Assembly (NCBI GenBank): GCA_022843945.1
Contig: JALHMR010000006.1
Coordinates: forward strand, 124,001-188,000
Direction of reading: 5' to 3'
DNA from: Rhodospirillaceae bacterium
Lineage (GTDB): Bacteria; Pseudomonadota; Alphaproteobacteria; CACIAM-22H2
DNA: 64,000 nucleotides
A program made the translations under genes and the position numbers. The notes under the pieces were generated by a model. It was not told the origin of the DNA, did not search any database, and saw only the letters and a list, made by a program, of their open reading frames with translations. Shown here in pieces: positions 7,994 to 18,352 of the stretch (the first letter of the stretch is position 1; each line of letters starts with the position of its first letter).

Positions 7994-8680
7994 TCAGCCT
8001 CCGGCGAGAAATCGCCGGATATGAGGGCCGATTCGCTCGACTATCCGTTCCACGCCCCGTGCGTTCGGATGGATGCCATCGGCCTGATTGAGCGACGGAT
8101 CGGCGGCTACGCCCTCCAGGAAGAACGGGTAGAAGGCGGCCCCGTGCCGCGTCGCCACCCGCTCGAAAACCCCATCGAACTCGGCGGCATATTCGCGACC
8201 GAAATTGCGCGGCGCGTACATTCCCGCCACCAGCACCTTCACCCCGCGGCCCTTCAGGCGCGTGAGGATCGTGTCGAGATTCTGCTCCATCGCCGCGGGC
8301 GGAAGCCCGCGCAGACCGTCATTGGAGCCCAGCGCCACCACGGCGTATTGCGGCGCCGGCGAGCCCAGCGCCCAGTCGAGCCGCGCCAGACCGCCCGCCG
8401 TCGTGTCGCCCGAGACACCGGCGTTGATCACCTGGACATCGAGCCCGGCCTGCTTCAGCCAGGCTTCGAGCCGCACCGGGAAAGCCTCCTCCCCGCGCGG
8501 CAGGCCGTAGCCGGCCGTCAGGCTGTCGCCCAGCACGACCAGACGCATCCGCTCCTGCGCCAGCGCCGTATAAGGAAAAAGCAGCAGTAGCGCGGTTAAA
8601 TTCACAAGCCAGTGCCGGAGCCCATATACTCGTGACTTGTTCGCGCCCCCCGCGGGCCTATCTCCAATTCCAGCGCTCAT
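7994..8680 (-). CDS. tesA: Secreted SGNH/GDSL lipase-arylesterase, TesA-type
   Basis: Periplasmic multifunctional esterase/thioesterase (acyl-CoA thioesterase I/lysophospholipase type). Block I GDSLTAGYG holds the nucleophilic Ser, block II is AGVSGDTTAGG, block III is GSND, and block V is DGIHPN with the catalytic Asp and His. The start is uncertain. From the ATG at 8680 the protein has 228 residues with a long n-region and a hydrophobic stretch (LTALLLLFPYTALAQ) fitting a signal peptide. Shorter GTG or ATG starts near 8605 and 8557 are possible. Divergent from the ABC transporter genes; the arylesterase-ABC arrangement is common in proteobacteria. Confidence 0.88.
   Translation of the reverse strand: MSAGIGDRPAGGANKSRVYGLRHWLVNLTALLLLFPYTALAQERMRLVVLGDSLTAGYGLPRGEEAFPVRLEAWLKQAGLDVQVINAGVSGDTTAGGLARLDWALGSPAPQYAVVALGSNDGLRGLPPAAMEQNLDTILTRLKGRGVKVLVAGMYAPRNFGREYAAEFDGVFERVATRHGAAFYPFFLEGVAADPSLNQADGIHPNARGVERIVERIGPHIRRFLAGG
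8601..8630 (+). promoter_or_regulatory. Sigma-70-like promoter for the ybbA/ybbP-type operon
   Basis: TTCACA at 8601-8606 and TATACT at 8625-8630 are spaced by 18 bases, with a predicted start near 8637. That is about 40 bases upstream of the ATG at 8679. It lies within the 5' end of the longest tesA frame on the other strand, which argues for checking whether tesA really starts that far out. Confidence 0.5.
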
Positions 8681-9401
8681 GAACGACATCATCTCCTCAC
8701 GCTCCGCGACAACGCCCGTCCCTGCGACCCGGCCGCTCATCGAGCTTGCCGACGTGCACCTCACGTTGGCGAGTGACGCCGGGCAGGTCAACATCCTGCG
8801 CGGCATCAATCTCGCCATCGCACCGGGCGAAAGTGTGGCGGTCGTGGGGCCGTCGGGCTCGGGCAAGTCGACCATGCTCATGGTCATGGCGGGGCTGGAG
8901 CGCCCGAGCGCCGGCACGGTACGCGTCGCCGGCCAGGACATCACCGGCTTCGACGAAGACCGCATGGCGTTGTTCCGCCGCGAGCATATCGGCATCGTCT
9001 TCCAGGCGTTCCACCTGATCCCGACGATGACGGCGCTGGAGAATGTTGCCGTGCCGCTGGAATTCGCCGGCGACCGCCAAGCCTTCGATCACGCCCGTCG
9101 CGGGCTGGAGGCGGTCGGGCTCGGTCATCGCCTCACCCACTATCCCGGCCAGCTTTCCGGCGGCGAGCAGCAGCGCGTGGCGCTGGCGCGTGCCTTCGCG
9201 GCCGAACCGCCGCTGCTCTTCGCCGACGAGCCGACCGGCAATCTCGATGCCGCCACCGGCGCCCAGATCATCGAGCTTCTGTTCGATCTGCGCGCCCGGC
9301 GCAATTCCACCCTGATCCTCATCACCCACGACCGCGATCTCGCCTCGCGCTGCGACCGCACCGTGCGCCTGCACGACGGCCGGATCGCTTCCGGCGCATG
9401 A
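8679..9401 (+). CDS. ABC transporter ATP-binding protein (YbbA/LolD-like)
   Basis: 240 residues. Walker [10 protein letters not shown], signature [14 protein letters not shown], Walker [13 protein letters not shown] and the H-loop ITHDRD are all intact. The LolD/MacB/YbbA class energises mechanotransmission-type exporters whose permeases have FtsX domains, and this fits the permease encoded directly downstream with an ATGA overlap. The ATG at 8679 shares its CATG with the tesA ATG on the other strand. No strong ribosome-binding site is visible. Likely role is removal of lipids or hydrophobic compounds from the inner membrane, together with TesA. Confidence 0.92.
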   Translation: MNDIISSRSATTPVPATRPLIELADVHLTLASDAGQVNILRGINLAIAPGESVAVVGPSGSGKSTMLMVMAGLERPSAGTVRVAGQDITGFDEDRMALFRREHIGIVFQAFHLIPTMTALENVAVPLEFAGDRQAFDHARRGLEAVGLGHRLTHYPGQLSGGEQQRVALARAFAAEPPLLFADEPTGNLDAATGAQIIELLFDLRARRNSTLILITHDRDLASRCDRTVRLHDGRIASGA

Positions 9402-11911
9402 ATTTCGCGCTCGCCCTGCGCTTTGCGGCGCGTGAGCTGCGCGGCGGCCTGCGCGGCTTCCGCATCTTTCTCGCCTGCCTGATGCTGGGCGTAGCGGCCA
9501 TCGCCGGCGTCGGTTCGCTGGCGGCTGGCGTGCGCGCCGCCCTCGACGCCGATGCCCGCCAGATCCTTGGCGGCGATCTGGAACTCGCCTTCACCCACCG
9601 CACGGCGACGCCTGAGCAGCTGCGCTTCCTGTCCGCGCGCGGCACGGTCTCGACCATCGCCGAGATGCGCGGCATGGCCCGCACCGAGGCGACCCGCACG
9701 CTGGTCGAGCTCAAGGCGGTCGACGGCGGTTATCCGCTGTTCGGCGCGGTGGCGCTGGCGCCAGTCGGGGACTTGCGCGAGGCGCTGGCCCTGCGCGACG
9801 GCGAGTGGGGAGTGGCGGTCGAGGACGCAACGCTCGAGCGGTTGGAGCTCAAGCTGGGCGAGCGCCTGATGCTCGGCGATCAGCGGTACGTGGTGCGCGC
9901 CGTCGTCGCTGCCGAGCCCGACCGCAGCGCCAATGTCTTTACCCTCGGTCCGCGCGCCATGGTCGCGCTCGACAGCCTGGCGACGACTGGCCTGGTGCAG
10001 CCCGGCAGCTTGATCCGCTACGAGTACCGGCTGCGGCTCGATCCCGGTCTCGACGGGCCGACGGTGATCGGCGAGCTGCGCCAGGCTTTTCCGGATGCCG
10101 GATGGCGCATCCGCGGCCCCGGCGAGGCGGCCCCCGGCGTGCAGCGCTGGGTCGACCGCATCGCCATGTTCCTCACCCTCGTCGGCCTGACGTCCCTGCT
10201 CGTCGGGGGGGTTGGCGTGGCCAACGCCGTGCGCAGCTACGTCGACAGCAAGACCGCGACCATCGCCACGCTCAAATGCCTCGGCGCCTCGGGCCGCTTC
10301 ATTCTCACGGTCTATCTGCTGCTGGTCATGGCCATGGCGGTACTGGGCATCGCAGCCGGCCTCGCTCTCGGCGCCGCGGCGCCGGCGGCACTCGGCCCGC
10401 TACTCGCCGGTCAGCTTCCGGTGGGCGCCCAGGCCGGGCTCTATCTCAAGCCGTTGGCGGTGGCCGCCATCTTCGGCTTGCTGACCACCATCGCCTTCGC
10501 GCTGTGGCCATTGGCGCGCGCGCAGAACGTGCCGCCCTCGGCCCTGTTCCGCAGCCTGGTCGCCCCCAGCCGGCGTTGGCCGAGCCTCGTCGCCATGGCG
10601 GTGGTGATTTTGGCGGTGGCGGCGCTCGCCGCCCTCGCCATCGGCACCTCGGTCGACCGCAAGCTCGGCGCCTTGTTCGTAGCGGCCGCCTTCGGCACGT
10701 TCCTGCTGTTCCGCGCCGCGGCCGTGCTGATCGCGGCGCTGGCCCGCCGCGCGCCGCATGGCGGACGGCCGGGGCTGCGGCTGGCGCTGGCCAATCTTCA
10801 CCGCCCCGGCAGCCCGGCCGCCGGGTTGGTGCTCTCGCTGGGTCTCGGCCTGACGGTGCTGGTGGTCATCGCGCTGCTCCAGGGCAATCTCGCGCGCCAG
10901 CTGCGCGAGCAGCTACCCGAGGTGGCGCCGACCTTCTTCTTCATCGACATCCAGTCCGACCAGGTCGCCGAATTCGACGCGCTGCTGGCGAGCACGCCCG
11001 GCGTGGGACAGGTCCGCCGGGTGCCGAGCCTGCGCGGCCGGATCGTCAAGCTGAAAGGCGTGCCGGTCGAACAGGCCGTCATCGCGGCCGAGGCCCAGTG
11101 GGCCGTGGGCAACGACCGTGGCCTCACCTATTCCGGTACACCGCCGACCGGCAGCCGTATCGTCGCCGGCCAGTGGTGGCCGGCGGACTACAGCGGTCCC
11201 CCGCTGATCTCCTTCGATGCCCAGATCGCCGCCGGCATGGGGCTGGGCGTCGGCGATACCATCACGCTCAATGTGCTGGGCCGCGAGATCGAGGCGCGCA
11301 TCGCCAACCTGCGGGCCATCGACTGGACGACCCTGGGCATCAACTTCACTCTGGTCTTCGCGCCCGGCACGCTCGAGGGCGCGCCCCAGACCCATATCGC
11401 CACGGCCCAGGTAGCAGCGGGCTTCGAGAACGCGGCCGAGCGCGCGGTAACCCAGCGCTTCGCCAATGTCTCCTCGATCCGCATCAAGGACGCGCTGGCG
11501 ACGATCGACCGCATGCTCGGCCACATCGGGACGGCCGCCCGCCTGACCGCCGGCATCACCGTGCTGGCCGGCACGCTGGTCCTGGCCGGGGCCGTCTTCG
11601 CCACCCACCGGCGCCGCGTCTATGACGCGGTCGTGCTCAAGGTACTGGGCGCGCGTCGGCGCAACGTGATCGCCGCCTTCGCCATCGAGTTCGGCCTGGT
11701 CGGGGCGGCGACGGCGCTCGTGGCGGCCATCATCGGCTCGCTGGCGGCCTGGCTCCTGCTGACGGCCTACATGCGCATTGAGTTCGTCTGGCTGGGCAGC
11801 GTGGTCGCGACCACCGTCATCGGCGCCACCGTCGCCGTGCTTGTTCTCGGGCTCGCCGGCACCTGGCGGGCGCTGGGCCAGAAGCCCGCGCCGCTGCTGC
11901 GCAACGCCTGA
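9398..11911 (+). CDS. ABC transporter permease with two FtsX domains (YbbP-like)
   Basis: 837 residues. One N-terminal membrane anchor ([21 protein letters not shown] without the flanks) is followed by a large periplasmic region. A first FtsX bundle occurs around residues 245-385 and two middle membrane segments near 395-455. A second periplasmic domain (about 500-700) and a C-terminal FtsX bundle (about 715-830) complete it. This ten-helix duplicated plan is that of YbbP/DUF214-type permeases. It partners the ATPase encoded upstream through an ATGA overlap. Substrate unknown. The next gene is separated by about 130 bases. Confidence 0.9.
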   Translation: MNFALALRFAARELRGGLRGFRIFLACLMLGVAAIAGVGSLAAGVRAALDADARQILGGDLELAFTHRTATPEQLRFLSARGTVSTIAEMRGMARTEATRTLVELKAVDGGYPLFGAVALAPVGDLREALALRDGEWGVAVEDATLERLELKLGERLMLGDQRYVVRAVVAAEPDRSANVFTLGPRAMVALDSLATTGLVQPGSLIRYEYRLRLDPGLDGPTVIGELRQAFPDAGWRIRGPGEAAPGVQRWVDRIAMFLTLVGLTSLLVGGVGVANAVRSYVDSKTATIATLKCLGASGRFILTVYLLLVMAMAVLGIAAGLALGAAAPAALGPLLAGQLPVGAQAGLYLKPLAVAAIFGLLTTIAFALWPLARAQNVPPSALFRSLVAPSRRWPSLVAMAVVILAVAALAALAIGTSVDRKLGALFVAAAFGTFLLFRAAAVLIAALARRAPHGGRPGLRLALANLHRPGSPAAGLVLSLGLGLTVLVVIALLQGNLARQLREQLPEVAPTFFFIDIQSDQVAEFDALLASTPGVGQVRRVPSLRGRIVKLKGVPVEQAVIAAEAQWAVGNDRGLTYSGTPPTGSRIVAGQWWPADYSGPPLISFDAQIAAGMGLGVGDTITLNVLGREIEARIANLRAIDWTTLGINFTLVFAPGTLEGAPQTHIATAQVAAGFENAAERAVTQRFANVSSIRIKDALATIDRMLGHIGTAARLTAGITVLAGTLVLAGAVFATHRRRVYDAVVLKVLGARRRNVIAAFAIEFGLVGAATALVAAIIGSLAAWLLLTAYMRIEFVWLGSVVATTVIGATVAVLVLGLAGTWRALGQKPAPLLRNA

Positions 11912-12041
11912 CCCAACGTTACAAATAATTTAGCCGAGCACGCCCAATGCCTTAGGCGGGGGGTCGGGTATTGAATTCCCTTACCGATTCCCCCATATTT
12001 GCTTGGGAAACAAGAACATCCCAATGGGGAGTCAAAGACAA

Positions 12042-12755
12042 ATGGCAGACTATCGCAGCCCGTACCTGACCCGCACCGCCGAGCAGACCGCCGCCCTCGA
12101 CGAAGGCCTGCGCGCGCACATGCTGCGGGTCTTCAACTACATGGCGTCGGGCGTGCTGCTCAGCGGCATCGTCGCCTACGTAGTTGCCAATACCGCGCTC
12201 GCCGGCATCGTCTTCGGCACGCCGCTCAAGTGGGTGGTGATGCTCGCTCCGCTCGCCTTCATTATGGTGCTGAGTTTCGGCATCCATAAGCTGTCGTTCA
12301 GCTCGGCCCAGGCCGTCTACTGGGTGTTCACCGCGGCGATGGGTGCCTCGCTGGCCTCGATCCTGCTCGTCTTCACGGGCGAGAGCGTGGCCCGGGTGTT
12401 CTTCATCACCGCGGCGACCTTCGCGGCGACCAGCCTCTACGGCTACACGACCAAGGCTGACCTGTCGAAGTTCGGCACGTTCCTGTTCATGGGCCTGATC
12501 GGCATCGTGATCGCGAGCGTGGTCAACATCTTCGTCGGCAGCTCAGCGCTGCAGTTCGCCATCTCCGTGATCGGCGTGCTGGTGTTCACCGGCCTCACCG
12601 CCTATGACACCCAGCGGATCAAGGAAGAGTACTACGAGGGTCACGACCACGAGACGTCGAGCAAGATGGCCCTGATGGGCGCCCTCTCGCTCTACCTCAA
12701 CTTCGTGAACCTGTTCACGATGCTGATGAACCTGATGGGCTCGCGCGACGAATAA
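12042..12755 (+). CDS. Bax inhibitor-1/YccA family membrane protein
   Basis: 237 residues with seven predicted transmembrane segments and the family hallmarks: LRAHMLRVFNYMASGVLLSG near the N-terminus and GLTAYDTQRIKE near the C-terminus, which holds the conserved Asp of the pH-sensing pair. Bacterial homologues such as YetJ leak calcium or protons in a pH-dependent way; others interact with FtsH. The ATG at 12042 is preceded by GGGGAG ten bases upstream and starts the protein at the usual MADYRSP position. A strong hairpin terminator follows. Confidence 0.92.
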   Translation: MADYRSPYLTRTAEQTAALDEGLRAHMLRVFNYMASGVLLSGIVAYVVANTALAGIVFGTPLKWVVMLAPLAFIMVLSFGIHKLSFSSAQAVYWVFTAAMGASLASILLVFTGESVARVFFITAATFAATSLYGYTTKADLSKFGTFLFMGLIGIVIASVVNIFVGSSALQFAISVIGVLVFTGLTAYDTQRIKEEYYEGHDHETSSKMALMGALSLYLNFVNLFTMLMNLMGSRDE

Positions 12756-12783
12756 GCGCTCCCGCAGCGTCGGCAGATAGCAG

Positions 12784-12816
12784 CCCCGGAGGCGAAAGCC
12801 TCCGGGGTTTTTCTTT
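12784..12816 (+). terminator. Rho-independent terminator
   Basis: A perfect 10-bp stem CCCCGGAGGC / GCCTCCGGGG with a GAAA tetraloop is followed by TTTTTCTTT. It ends the Bax-inhibitor-like transcript before the convergent TRAP operon. Confidence 0.93.
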
Positions 12817-12830
12817 GCCCGCCAGCCGGG

Positions 12831-14156
12831 TTACCAGCCGATCGCCCGGGGCAGCCAGAGCGCGATCTCGGGGAAGAAGAAGACCAGCACCAGCGCCAGG
12901 ACCTGCATGCCGACGAACGGGATGATGCCGCGATAGATATCACCGGTCGTCACCTCGGGCGGAGCCACGCCGCGCAGGAAGAACAGCGCCCAGCCGAAGG
13001 GCGGCGTCAGGAACGAAGTCTGCAGATTGACGCAGATCAGCGTCGCCAGCCAGACGAGATCGACGCCCGCCTGGATGAAGACCGGCAGGAACAGCGGCAC
13101 GGCGATGTAGGAGATCTCGATCCACTCGATGAAGAAGCCCAGGACGAAGATGATGAACATCAGGAACCAGATGTCCGCCGCGATGCCGCCGGGCAGGAAG
13201 GCGAAGAAATCCTGAACCAGCTTCTCACCCTGCAGGCCGCGGAAGGCGAGCGCGAAGACCTGGGCGCAGATCAGGATGAACATCATCATCGCGGTGATCT
13301 TGGTCGTCGTCTGAACCGTGTCCTTCAGGACCTGCCAGGAAAAACGGCCGCCGATGGTGATGACGACGATGGCGCCCAGCGCCCCCATCGACGCCGCCTC
13401 GGTGGGGGCGGCGATACCGCCGATGATCGAGCCGAGCACCGCGCCGACCAGGGCGAGTGGCGGCAGGACGACGCGCAGCATCTTGGCGGCGAGATCGCCT
13501 CGCGAGACGAGGTCGCGCTCTTCCTGCGAGACGGCTGGCACCATCGATGGCCGGACGATGCCGAGGCCGAGGATGTAGAGGCAGTAGATGCCGGCCAGCA
13601 TCAGCCCCGGGATCATGGCCGCAGCGAACAGGGTGCCGACCGATTCGTTCAGGATATCGGCGAGCAGGATGAGGATGAGGCTCGGCGGAATGATCTGGCC
13701 GAGCGTGCCCGAGGCACAGATGACCCCGCAAGACAGACCCTTGTCGTAGCCGCGGCGCAGCAGGGTGGGCAGGGTCAGCAGGCCCAGGGTTACGACGGTG
13801 GCGCCGACGATGCCGGTCGTGGCGCCCATCAGCACGCCAACCACGATGATGCCAATACCAAGCCCCCCGCGCAGGCTGCCGGCGGCGTGGCCAATGACCT
13901 CCATGAGATCCTCGGCAAGCTTGGATTTCTCCAGCATCACGCCCATGAAGACGAAGAGCGGCATGGCGATCAGCGTGTAATTGGTCACCACGCCGAAGAT
14001 GCGGCTAGGCAGCAGATTGAAGAGGAGAGGCCCGAAGCCGAGGTAGCCAAAGACAAAACCGGCTGTGGCCAGCGTCAACGCCACAGGGATACCGGCGAGC
14101 AACAGCACGAAGAACGACCCCAGCATCAGGATCGCGAGAAGCTCGTTGGTGGGCAT
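12831..14156 (-). CDS. dctM: TRAP transporter large permease
   Basis: 441 residues with 12 or more hydrophobic segments in the DctM pattern, including GATTGIVGATVVTLGLL, ASGTLGQIIPPSLILILLAD, GGIAAPTEAASMGALGA and the C-terminal FFIEWIEISYI and LQTSFLTPPFGWALFFLRG. It is the ion-coupled transport subunit of a tripartite periplasmic importer for organic acids. Its ATG overlaps the stop of the small permease by one base (TGATG). Last gene of a minus-strand operon with dctQ and dctP. Confidence 0.93.
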   Translation of the reverse strand: MPTNELLAILMLGSFFVLLLAGIPVALTLATAGFVFGYLGFGPLLFNLLPSRIFGVVTNYTLIAMPLFVFMGVMLEKSKLAEDLMEVIGHAAGSLRGGLGIGIIVVGVLMGATTGIVGATVVTLGLLTLPTLLRRGYDKGLSCGVICASGTLGQIIPPSLILILLADILNESVGTLFAAAMIPGLMLAGIYCLYILGLGIVRPSMVPAVSQEERDLVSRGDLAAKMLRVVLPPLALVGAVLGSIIGGIAAPTEAASMGALGAIVVITIGGRFSWQVLKDTVQTTTKITAMMMFILICAQVFALAFRGLQGEKLVQDFFAFLPGGIAADIWFLMFIIFVLGFFIEWIEISYIAVPLFLPVFIQAGVDLVWLATLICVNLQTSFLTPPFGWALFFLRGVAPPEVTTGDIYRGIIPFVGMQVLALVLVFFFPEIALWLPRAIGW

Positions 14157-14665
14157 CAGGATGCGGCTTTCCGGAAGGCGTAATAGCTACGGATGGTCTC
14201 GGCCAGAGACTGGATGAAGAAGAGGGTGAAGCCGATCGGGATCAGCGCCTTGAGGAGATAGCGGGCGGGTATGCCCCCGGGGTTTGCCGAGTCCTCTCGC
14301 ATACCCCAGGACTGCGCCACGTAGCTCCACGACAGGTAGATCACCAGCAGCGAGAGGATCATCGCCAGCACGGCGGCGACTAGATTGATCAAGCACTTGG
14401 TCCGCGGCGCAAACGAGTCATAAAGCACGTCGACGCGAACATGCTCCCCGTGCCGCAGCGCGTAGGACATGCCAAACAGGCAGATCGGCGACATCAGGTG
14501 CCATTCCAGCTCCTGCGCCCACACCGATCCGTAGGAGAACCCGTAGCGGAGCAGCACGTTGCTGCCCATGACCACCGCCAGCGCGAAAGATGACCACGCG
14601 GTGATGCGGCCGACGACATCGATGAACGTATCGATGCCGCCGGCCAGCCTCTCGCCCCCCGTCAT
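14156..14665 (-). CDS. dctQ: TRAP transporter small permease
   Basis: 169 residues with four transmembrane segments typical of DctQ (pfam DctQ): an N-terminal segment around TAWSSFALAVVMGSNVLLRYG, then WAQELEWHLMSP and GMSYALRHGEHVRVDVLYD, which is the diagnostic cytoplasmic loop. It couples the binding protein to the large permease. It starts three bases after the dctP stop and overlaps the dctM start. Confidence 0.93.
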   Translation of the reverse strand: MTGGERLAGGIDTFIDVVGRITAWSSFALAVVMGSNVLLRYGFSYGSVWAQELEWHLMSPICLFGMSYALRHGEHVRVDVLYDSFAPRTKCLINLVAAVLAMILSLLVIYLSWSYVAQSWGMREDSANPGGIPARYLLKALIPIGFTLFFIQSLAETIRSYYAFRKAAS

Positions 14666-14668
14666 CCC

Positions 14669-15757
14669 TTAGCCGCCCGTGCGGATCTTGTTGTGATAGA
14701 CGGTCTCGCTGTAGCCCGCCCAGGCGTCGTACTTCGCCTTGTAGGCCATGTAGGAGTCGTGGACCTTCTTGGTCACCGGATCGCGGGCCACCGCCTCGGC
14801 CAGGATCTTGTCGGTGCCTTCCTTCAGCGCCTTGACCACGCTGTCGGGCAGCGGGGCGGCGATGACACCCTGGTTCTTGATCAGGTCCTCCATCGCCTCG
14901 GCGTTGTTCTTCTGGCACCACGCCTCGGAAATGCCGTTGCAGGCGGCGCAGGCGTTCTCGACGATCGCCTTGAGGTCGGCCGGCAGCCGCGCCCAGGCCG
15001 CCTTGTTGATGATCAGCTCGGAGGCGGTCGCCGTCTCGTGCCAGCCGGTCGTGTAGTAGTACTTGGCGGCGCGATGCAGGCCGAGCTGGCGGTCGAGGAA
15101 CGGGCCGACGAACTCGGCCGCGTCGATGACCCCGCGCTCGAGCGCCGGGAAGATCTCGCCCGCCGGCAGCAGCCGCACGTCGACGCCGAGCGTCTGGTAG
15201 ACGCGCCCCGCGAGGCCGGGGATGCGCATCTTCACGCCCTTGAAATCGTCGACCTTCTCGATCGGCTTCTTGAACCAGCCGGTCATCTGCACGCCAGTGT
15301 TGCCGCAGAGGATCGGCACCAGGTTGAAACGGTCGTAGACCTCGCGCCAGAGCTGGGCGCCGCCGCCGTCGTAGTACCAGCCGTTGAAGCCCTGGAAGTT
15401 GAGGCCGAAAGGCACGGCGGTGAAGTACTGGGCGGCGAAGCTCTTCCCGGTCCAGAAATAGGCGTTGGCGTAGTTCATCTCGACCGTGCCGGCCGAGACG
15501 GCGTCGAAGCCTTCGCCCGCCGGGATGAGTTCGCCCGCGCCGAAGAACTGGATCTTGATCCGGCCGTTCGACATCGCCTCGATGCGGCTGATCAGGTCCT
15601 TGGCGCTGCCCGGGCCGGTCGAATAGAAGGCGGCGTTGGGCCCATAGAAACTGGTCATCTTCCAGTTGAAGGTGGCCTGGGCGGTGACCACCGCCGGAGC
15701 CGCCAGCGTGCCGGCCGCACCTGCGGTCGCGGCCGTGAGAAATTGACGACGCTTCAT
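14669..15757 (-). CDS. dctP: TRAP transporter substrate-binding protein with Tat signal
   Basis: 362 residues. The N-terminus MKRRQFLTAATAGAAG is a twin-arginine (RR-x-F-L) signal, so the protein is exported folded. The mature part has the DctP fold, with SNGRIKIQFFGAGELIPA and FKGVKMRIPGLAGRVYQTLG. That second segment contains the conserved Arg that salt-bridges the carboxylate of organic acid ligands. I chose the ATG at 15757 because GGGAGG lies just upstream; an upstream in-frame start at 15811 would place the RR motif internally. Ligand is unknown. The SDR and aldehyde dehydrogenase genes upstream on the same strand suggest an aldehyde- or hydroxyacid-derived substrate. Confidence 0.92.
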   Translation of the reverse strand: MKRRQFLTAATAGAAGTLAAPAVVTAQATFNWKMTSFYGPNAAFYSTGPGSAKDLISRIEAMSNGRIKIQFFGAGELIPAGEGFDAVSAGTVEMNYANAYFWTGKSFAAQYFTAVPFGLNFQGFNGWYYDGGGAQLWREVYDRFNLVPILCGNTGVQMTGWFKKPIEKVDDFKGVKMRIPGLAGRVYQTLGVDVRLLPAGEIFPALERGVIDAAEFVGPFLDRQLGLHRAAKYYYTTGWHETATASELIINKAAWARLPADLKAIVENACAACNGISEAWCQKNNAEAMEDLIKNQGVIAAPLPDSVVKALKEGTDKILAEAVARDPVTKKVHDSYMAYKAKYDAWAGYSETVYHNKIRTGG

Positions 15758-15935
15758 GAAAACCTCCCTCTGAATGCACCCGAGCGAACGGCCCTCAGGC
15801 GCAAGGTTCATGCCACGCGCGAATCATGCCGACGCAACTTACTGAAAGTGTGTCCCGTCCCCGTTCACGTTCTTATCGTTATCAACAACCCGCCTGCCCG
15901 CTTATTCCGTAGGCAGACGATCGACAGTGATTAAA

Positions 15936-16691
<756 letters not shown>

Positions 16692-16719
16692 CCTGTATTC
16701 CCTTCCCCTTTGAACTAAA

Positions 16720-16812
16720 CCTCACCCTGAGGTGCGAGCCCGACGGGCGAGCCTCGAAGGGTGGCCACCCTTCGAGACGCTCGCCTCAGAAGGCGAGCTC
16801 CTCAGGGTGAAG
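16720..16812. repeat. Dispersed intergenic palindromic repeat, copy 2
   Basis: Begins with the same 20 bases as the element at 4000-4019 (CCTCACCCTGAGG...). It contains the same inner motif GAGCCTCGAAGGGTGG followed at once by its complement CCACCCTTCGAGACGCTC, and ends CTCCTCAGGGTGAAG. It is shorter than copy 1 because the central loop is missing. It lies between the SDR and the aldehyde dehydrogenase genes, both on the minus strand. Confidence 0.85.
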
Positions 16813-16821
16813 TTTGTTGTG

Positions 16822-18270
16822 TCAGCCGTGCTTCACCGCAACGGTCTTGAGCGCGGCGAAGCCGTGCAGCGCTTCGAAGCCCTTCTCGCGCCCGAAGCCC
16901 GAGCGCTTCACGCCGCCGAAAGGCAGCTCGACACCGCCACCCGCCCCATAATTATTGACGAAGACCTGGCCGGCCTTGAGCCCACGGGCCATCCGGAGCT
17001 GACGCGCGCCGTCGTTCGTCCAGACGCTGGCGACCAAGCCGTATTCCGTGCCATTGGCGATGGAAAGCGCCTCGCTCTCGTCGCGGAACGGCGTCGCCGC
17101 CAGCACCGGGCCGAAGACCTCTTCCTGTGCCAACACGTGCTGCGGTGGCACGTCGCCGACCAGCGTGGGCAGCACGTAGTAGCCGCCGGTGGGCGCGTTG
17201 GGCGCCATCGAGCCCTGGGCGACGGCCTTTAGACCATCCTTCTTCGCGCGATCGAGATAGGACTCGACCCGCTGCTTCTGCTGCTTGTTGATCACCGGGC
17301 CGAGATCGAGGTCCATGTCCGACGAGCCGACCTGCAGCGTCGAGAAACGCTGGGAGACCTTCTCCATCACCCGGTCGTAGGCGCCGCGCTCCACCAGCAG
17401 CCGGCTGCCGGCCGAGCAGGTCTGGCCGGCGTTCTGGATGATGGCGCCGACCAGGAACGGCAGCGCCGCGTCTATGTCGGCATCGGCGAACACGACCTGC
17501 GGCGACTTGCCGCCGAGCTCCATGGTCACCGGCCGGTTGTTCTTCGCCGCCGCCGCCTGAACCAGCGCGCCGGTCTCGGGCGAGCCGGTGAAGGAGATGT
17601 GGTCGATGCCGGGATGGGCGGCGAGTGCCGCACCGGCCTCTTCGCCGTAACCGGTGACGATGTTGACCGAACCCTCGGGAAAACCTACCTCAAGCGCCAG
17701 CTCGCCGACCTTGAGCACGCTGAGGCAGGCATCTTCGGCGGGCTTGACCACCGCCGCGTTGCCCATGGCCAGCGCCGCCCCCAGCGAGCGGCCAAGGATC
17801 TGCGCCGGGTAGTTCCACGGGATGATATGCGCGGTGACGCCCAGCGCTTCCCAGAAGGTCATCACCGTGTAGCCATCGAGATAGGGCACGGTGTCGCCGT
17901 GCACCTTGTCGGCGGCCCCGCCGTAATATTCGAAGTAGCGCGCCAGGGCGACGATATCGGCCTTGGCCTGCTTGAGCGGCTTGCCGGTGTCCATGGCCTC
18001 CAGGCGTGTCAAGGTGTCCTGGTTGTCCTGCACGGCACGGGCGAGCTTCATCAGCAGCCGGCCGCGCTCGAGGGCCGGCATGCGGCCCCAGGGGCCGGCC
18101 ATGGCGGCGCGGGCGGCGCGCACCGCGGTATCGATATCCCGCGCCTCACCGCGGGCGATCCGGGTGAACTCCTCGCCATCGCTGGGGTTGATGACGGGGA
18201 TCGAGCCGGCTTCGGCATCGAGCCAGCGGCCGCCGATCAGCAATCGGGGCGGCGGAAAGGCGACAGTCAT
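16822..18270 (-). CDS. Aldehyde dehydrogenase family protein
   Basis: 482 residues, the usual ALDH length. Catalytic Glu is in TMELGGKSPQV and the nucleophilic Cys in NAGQTCSAGSR. IIPWNYPAQIL and FTGSPETG form the NAD-binding part, and EEVFGPVLAATPF and GGVKRSGFGREKG complete the signature set. It oxidises aldehydes to acids with NAD(P), in the cytoplasm. It is separated from the SDR by the palindromic repeat and divergent from the glycosyltransferase gene. Together with the SDR it could carry alcohol or aldehyde to carboxylate. Confidence 0.93.
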   Translation of the reverse strand: MTVAFPPPRLLIGGRWLDAEAGSIPVINPSDGEEFTRIARGEARDIDTAVRAARAAMAGPWGRMPALERGRLLMKLARAVQDNQDTLTRLEAMDTGKPLKQAKADIVALARYFEYYGGAADKVHGDTVPYLDGYTVMTFWEALGVTAHIIPWNYPAQILGRSLGAALAMGNAAVVKPAEDACLSVLKVGELALEVGFPEGSVNIVTGYGEEAGAALAAHPGIDHISFTGSPETGALVQAAAAKNNRPVTMELGGKSPQVVFADADIDAALPFLVGAIIQNAGQTCSAGSRLLVERGAYDRVMEKVSQRFSTLQVGSSDMDLDLGPVINKQQKQRVESYLDRAKKDGLKAVAQGSMAPNAPTGGYYVLPTLVGDVPPQHVLAQEEVFGPVLAATPFRDESEALSIANGTEYGLVASVWTNDGARQLRMARGLKAGQVFVNNYGAGGGVELPFGGVKRSGFGREKGFEALHGFAALKTVAVKHG

Positions 18271-18352
18271 CGGGGTGTTTCCTCGGCAGACGTTTTCCGC
18301 AGTCTATCCGGTCGTCCGGGCCGCCGCCAATCTGTGCTACCAAGCGCGGGCC

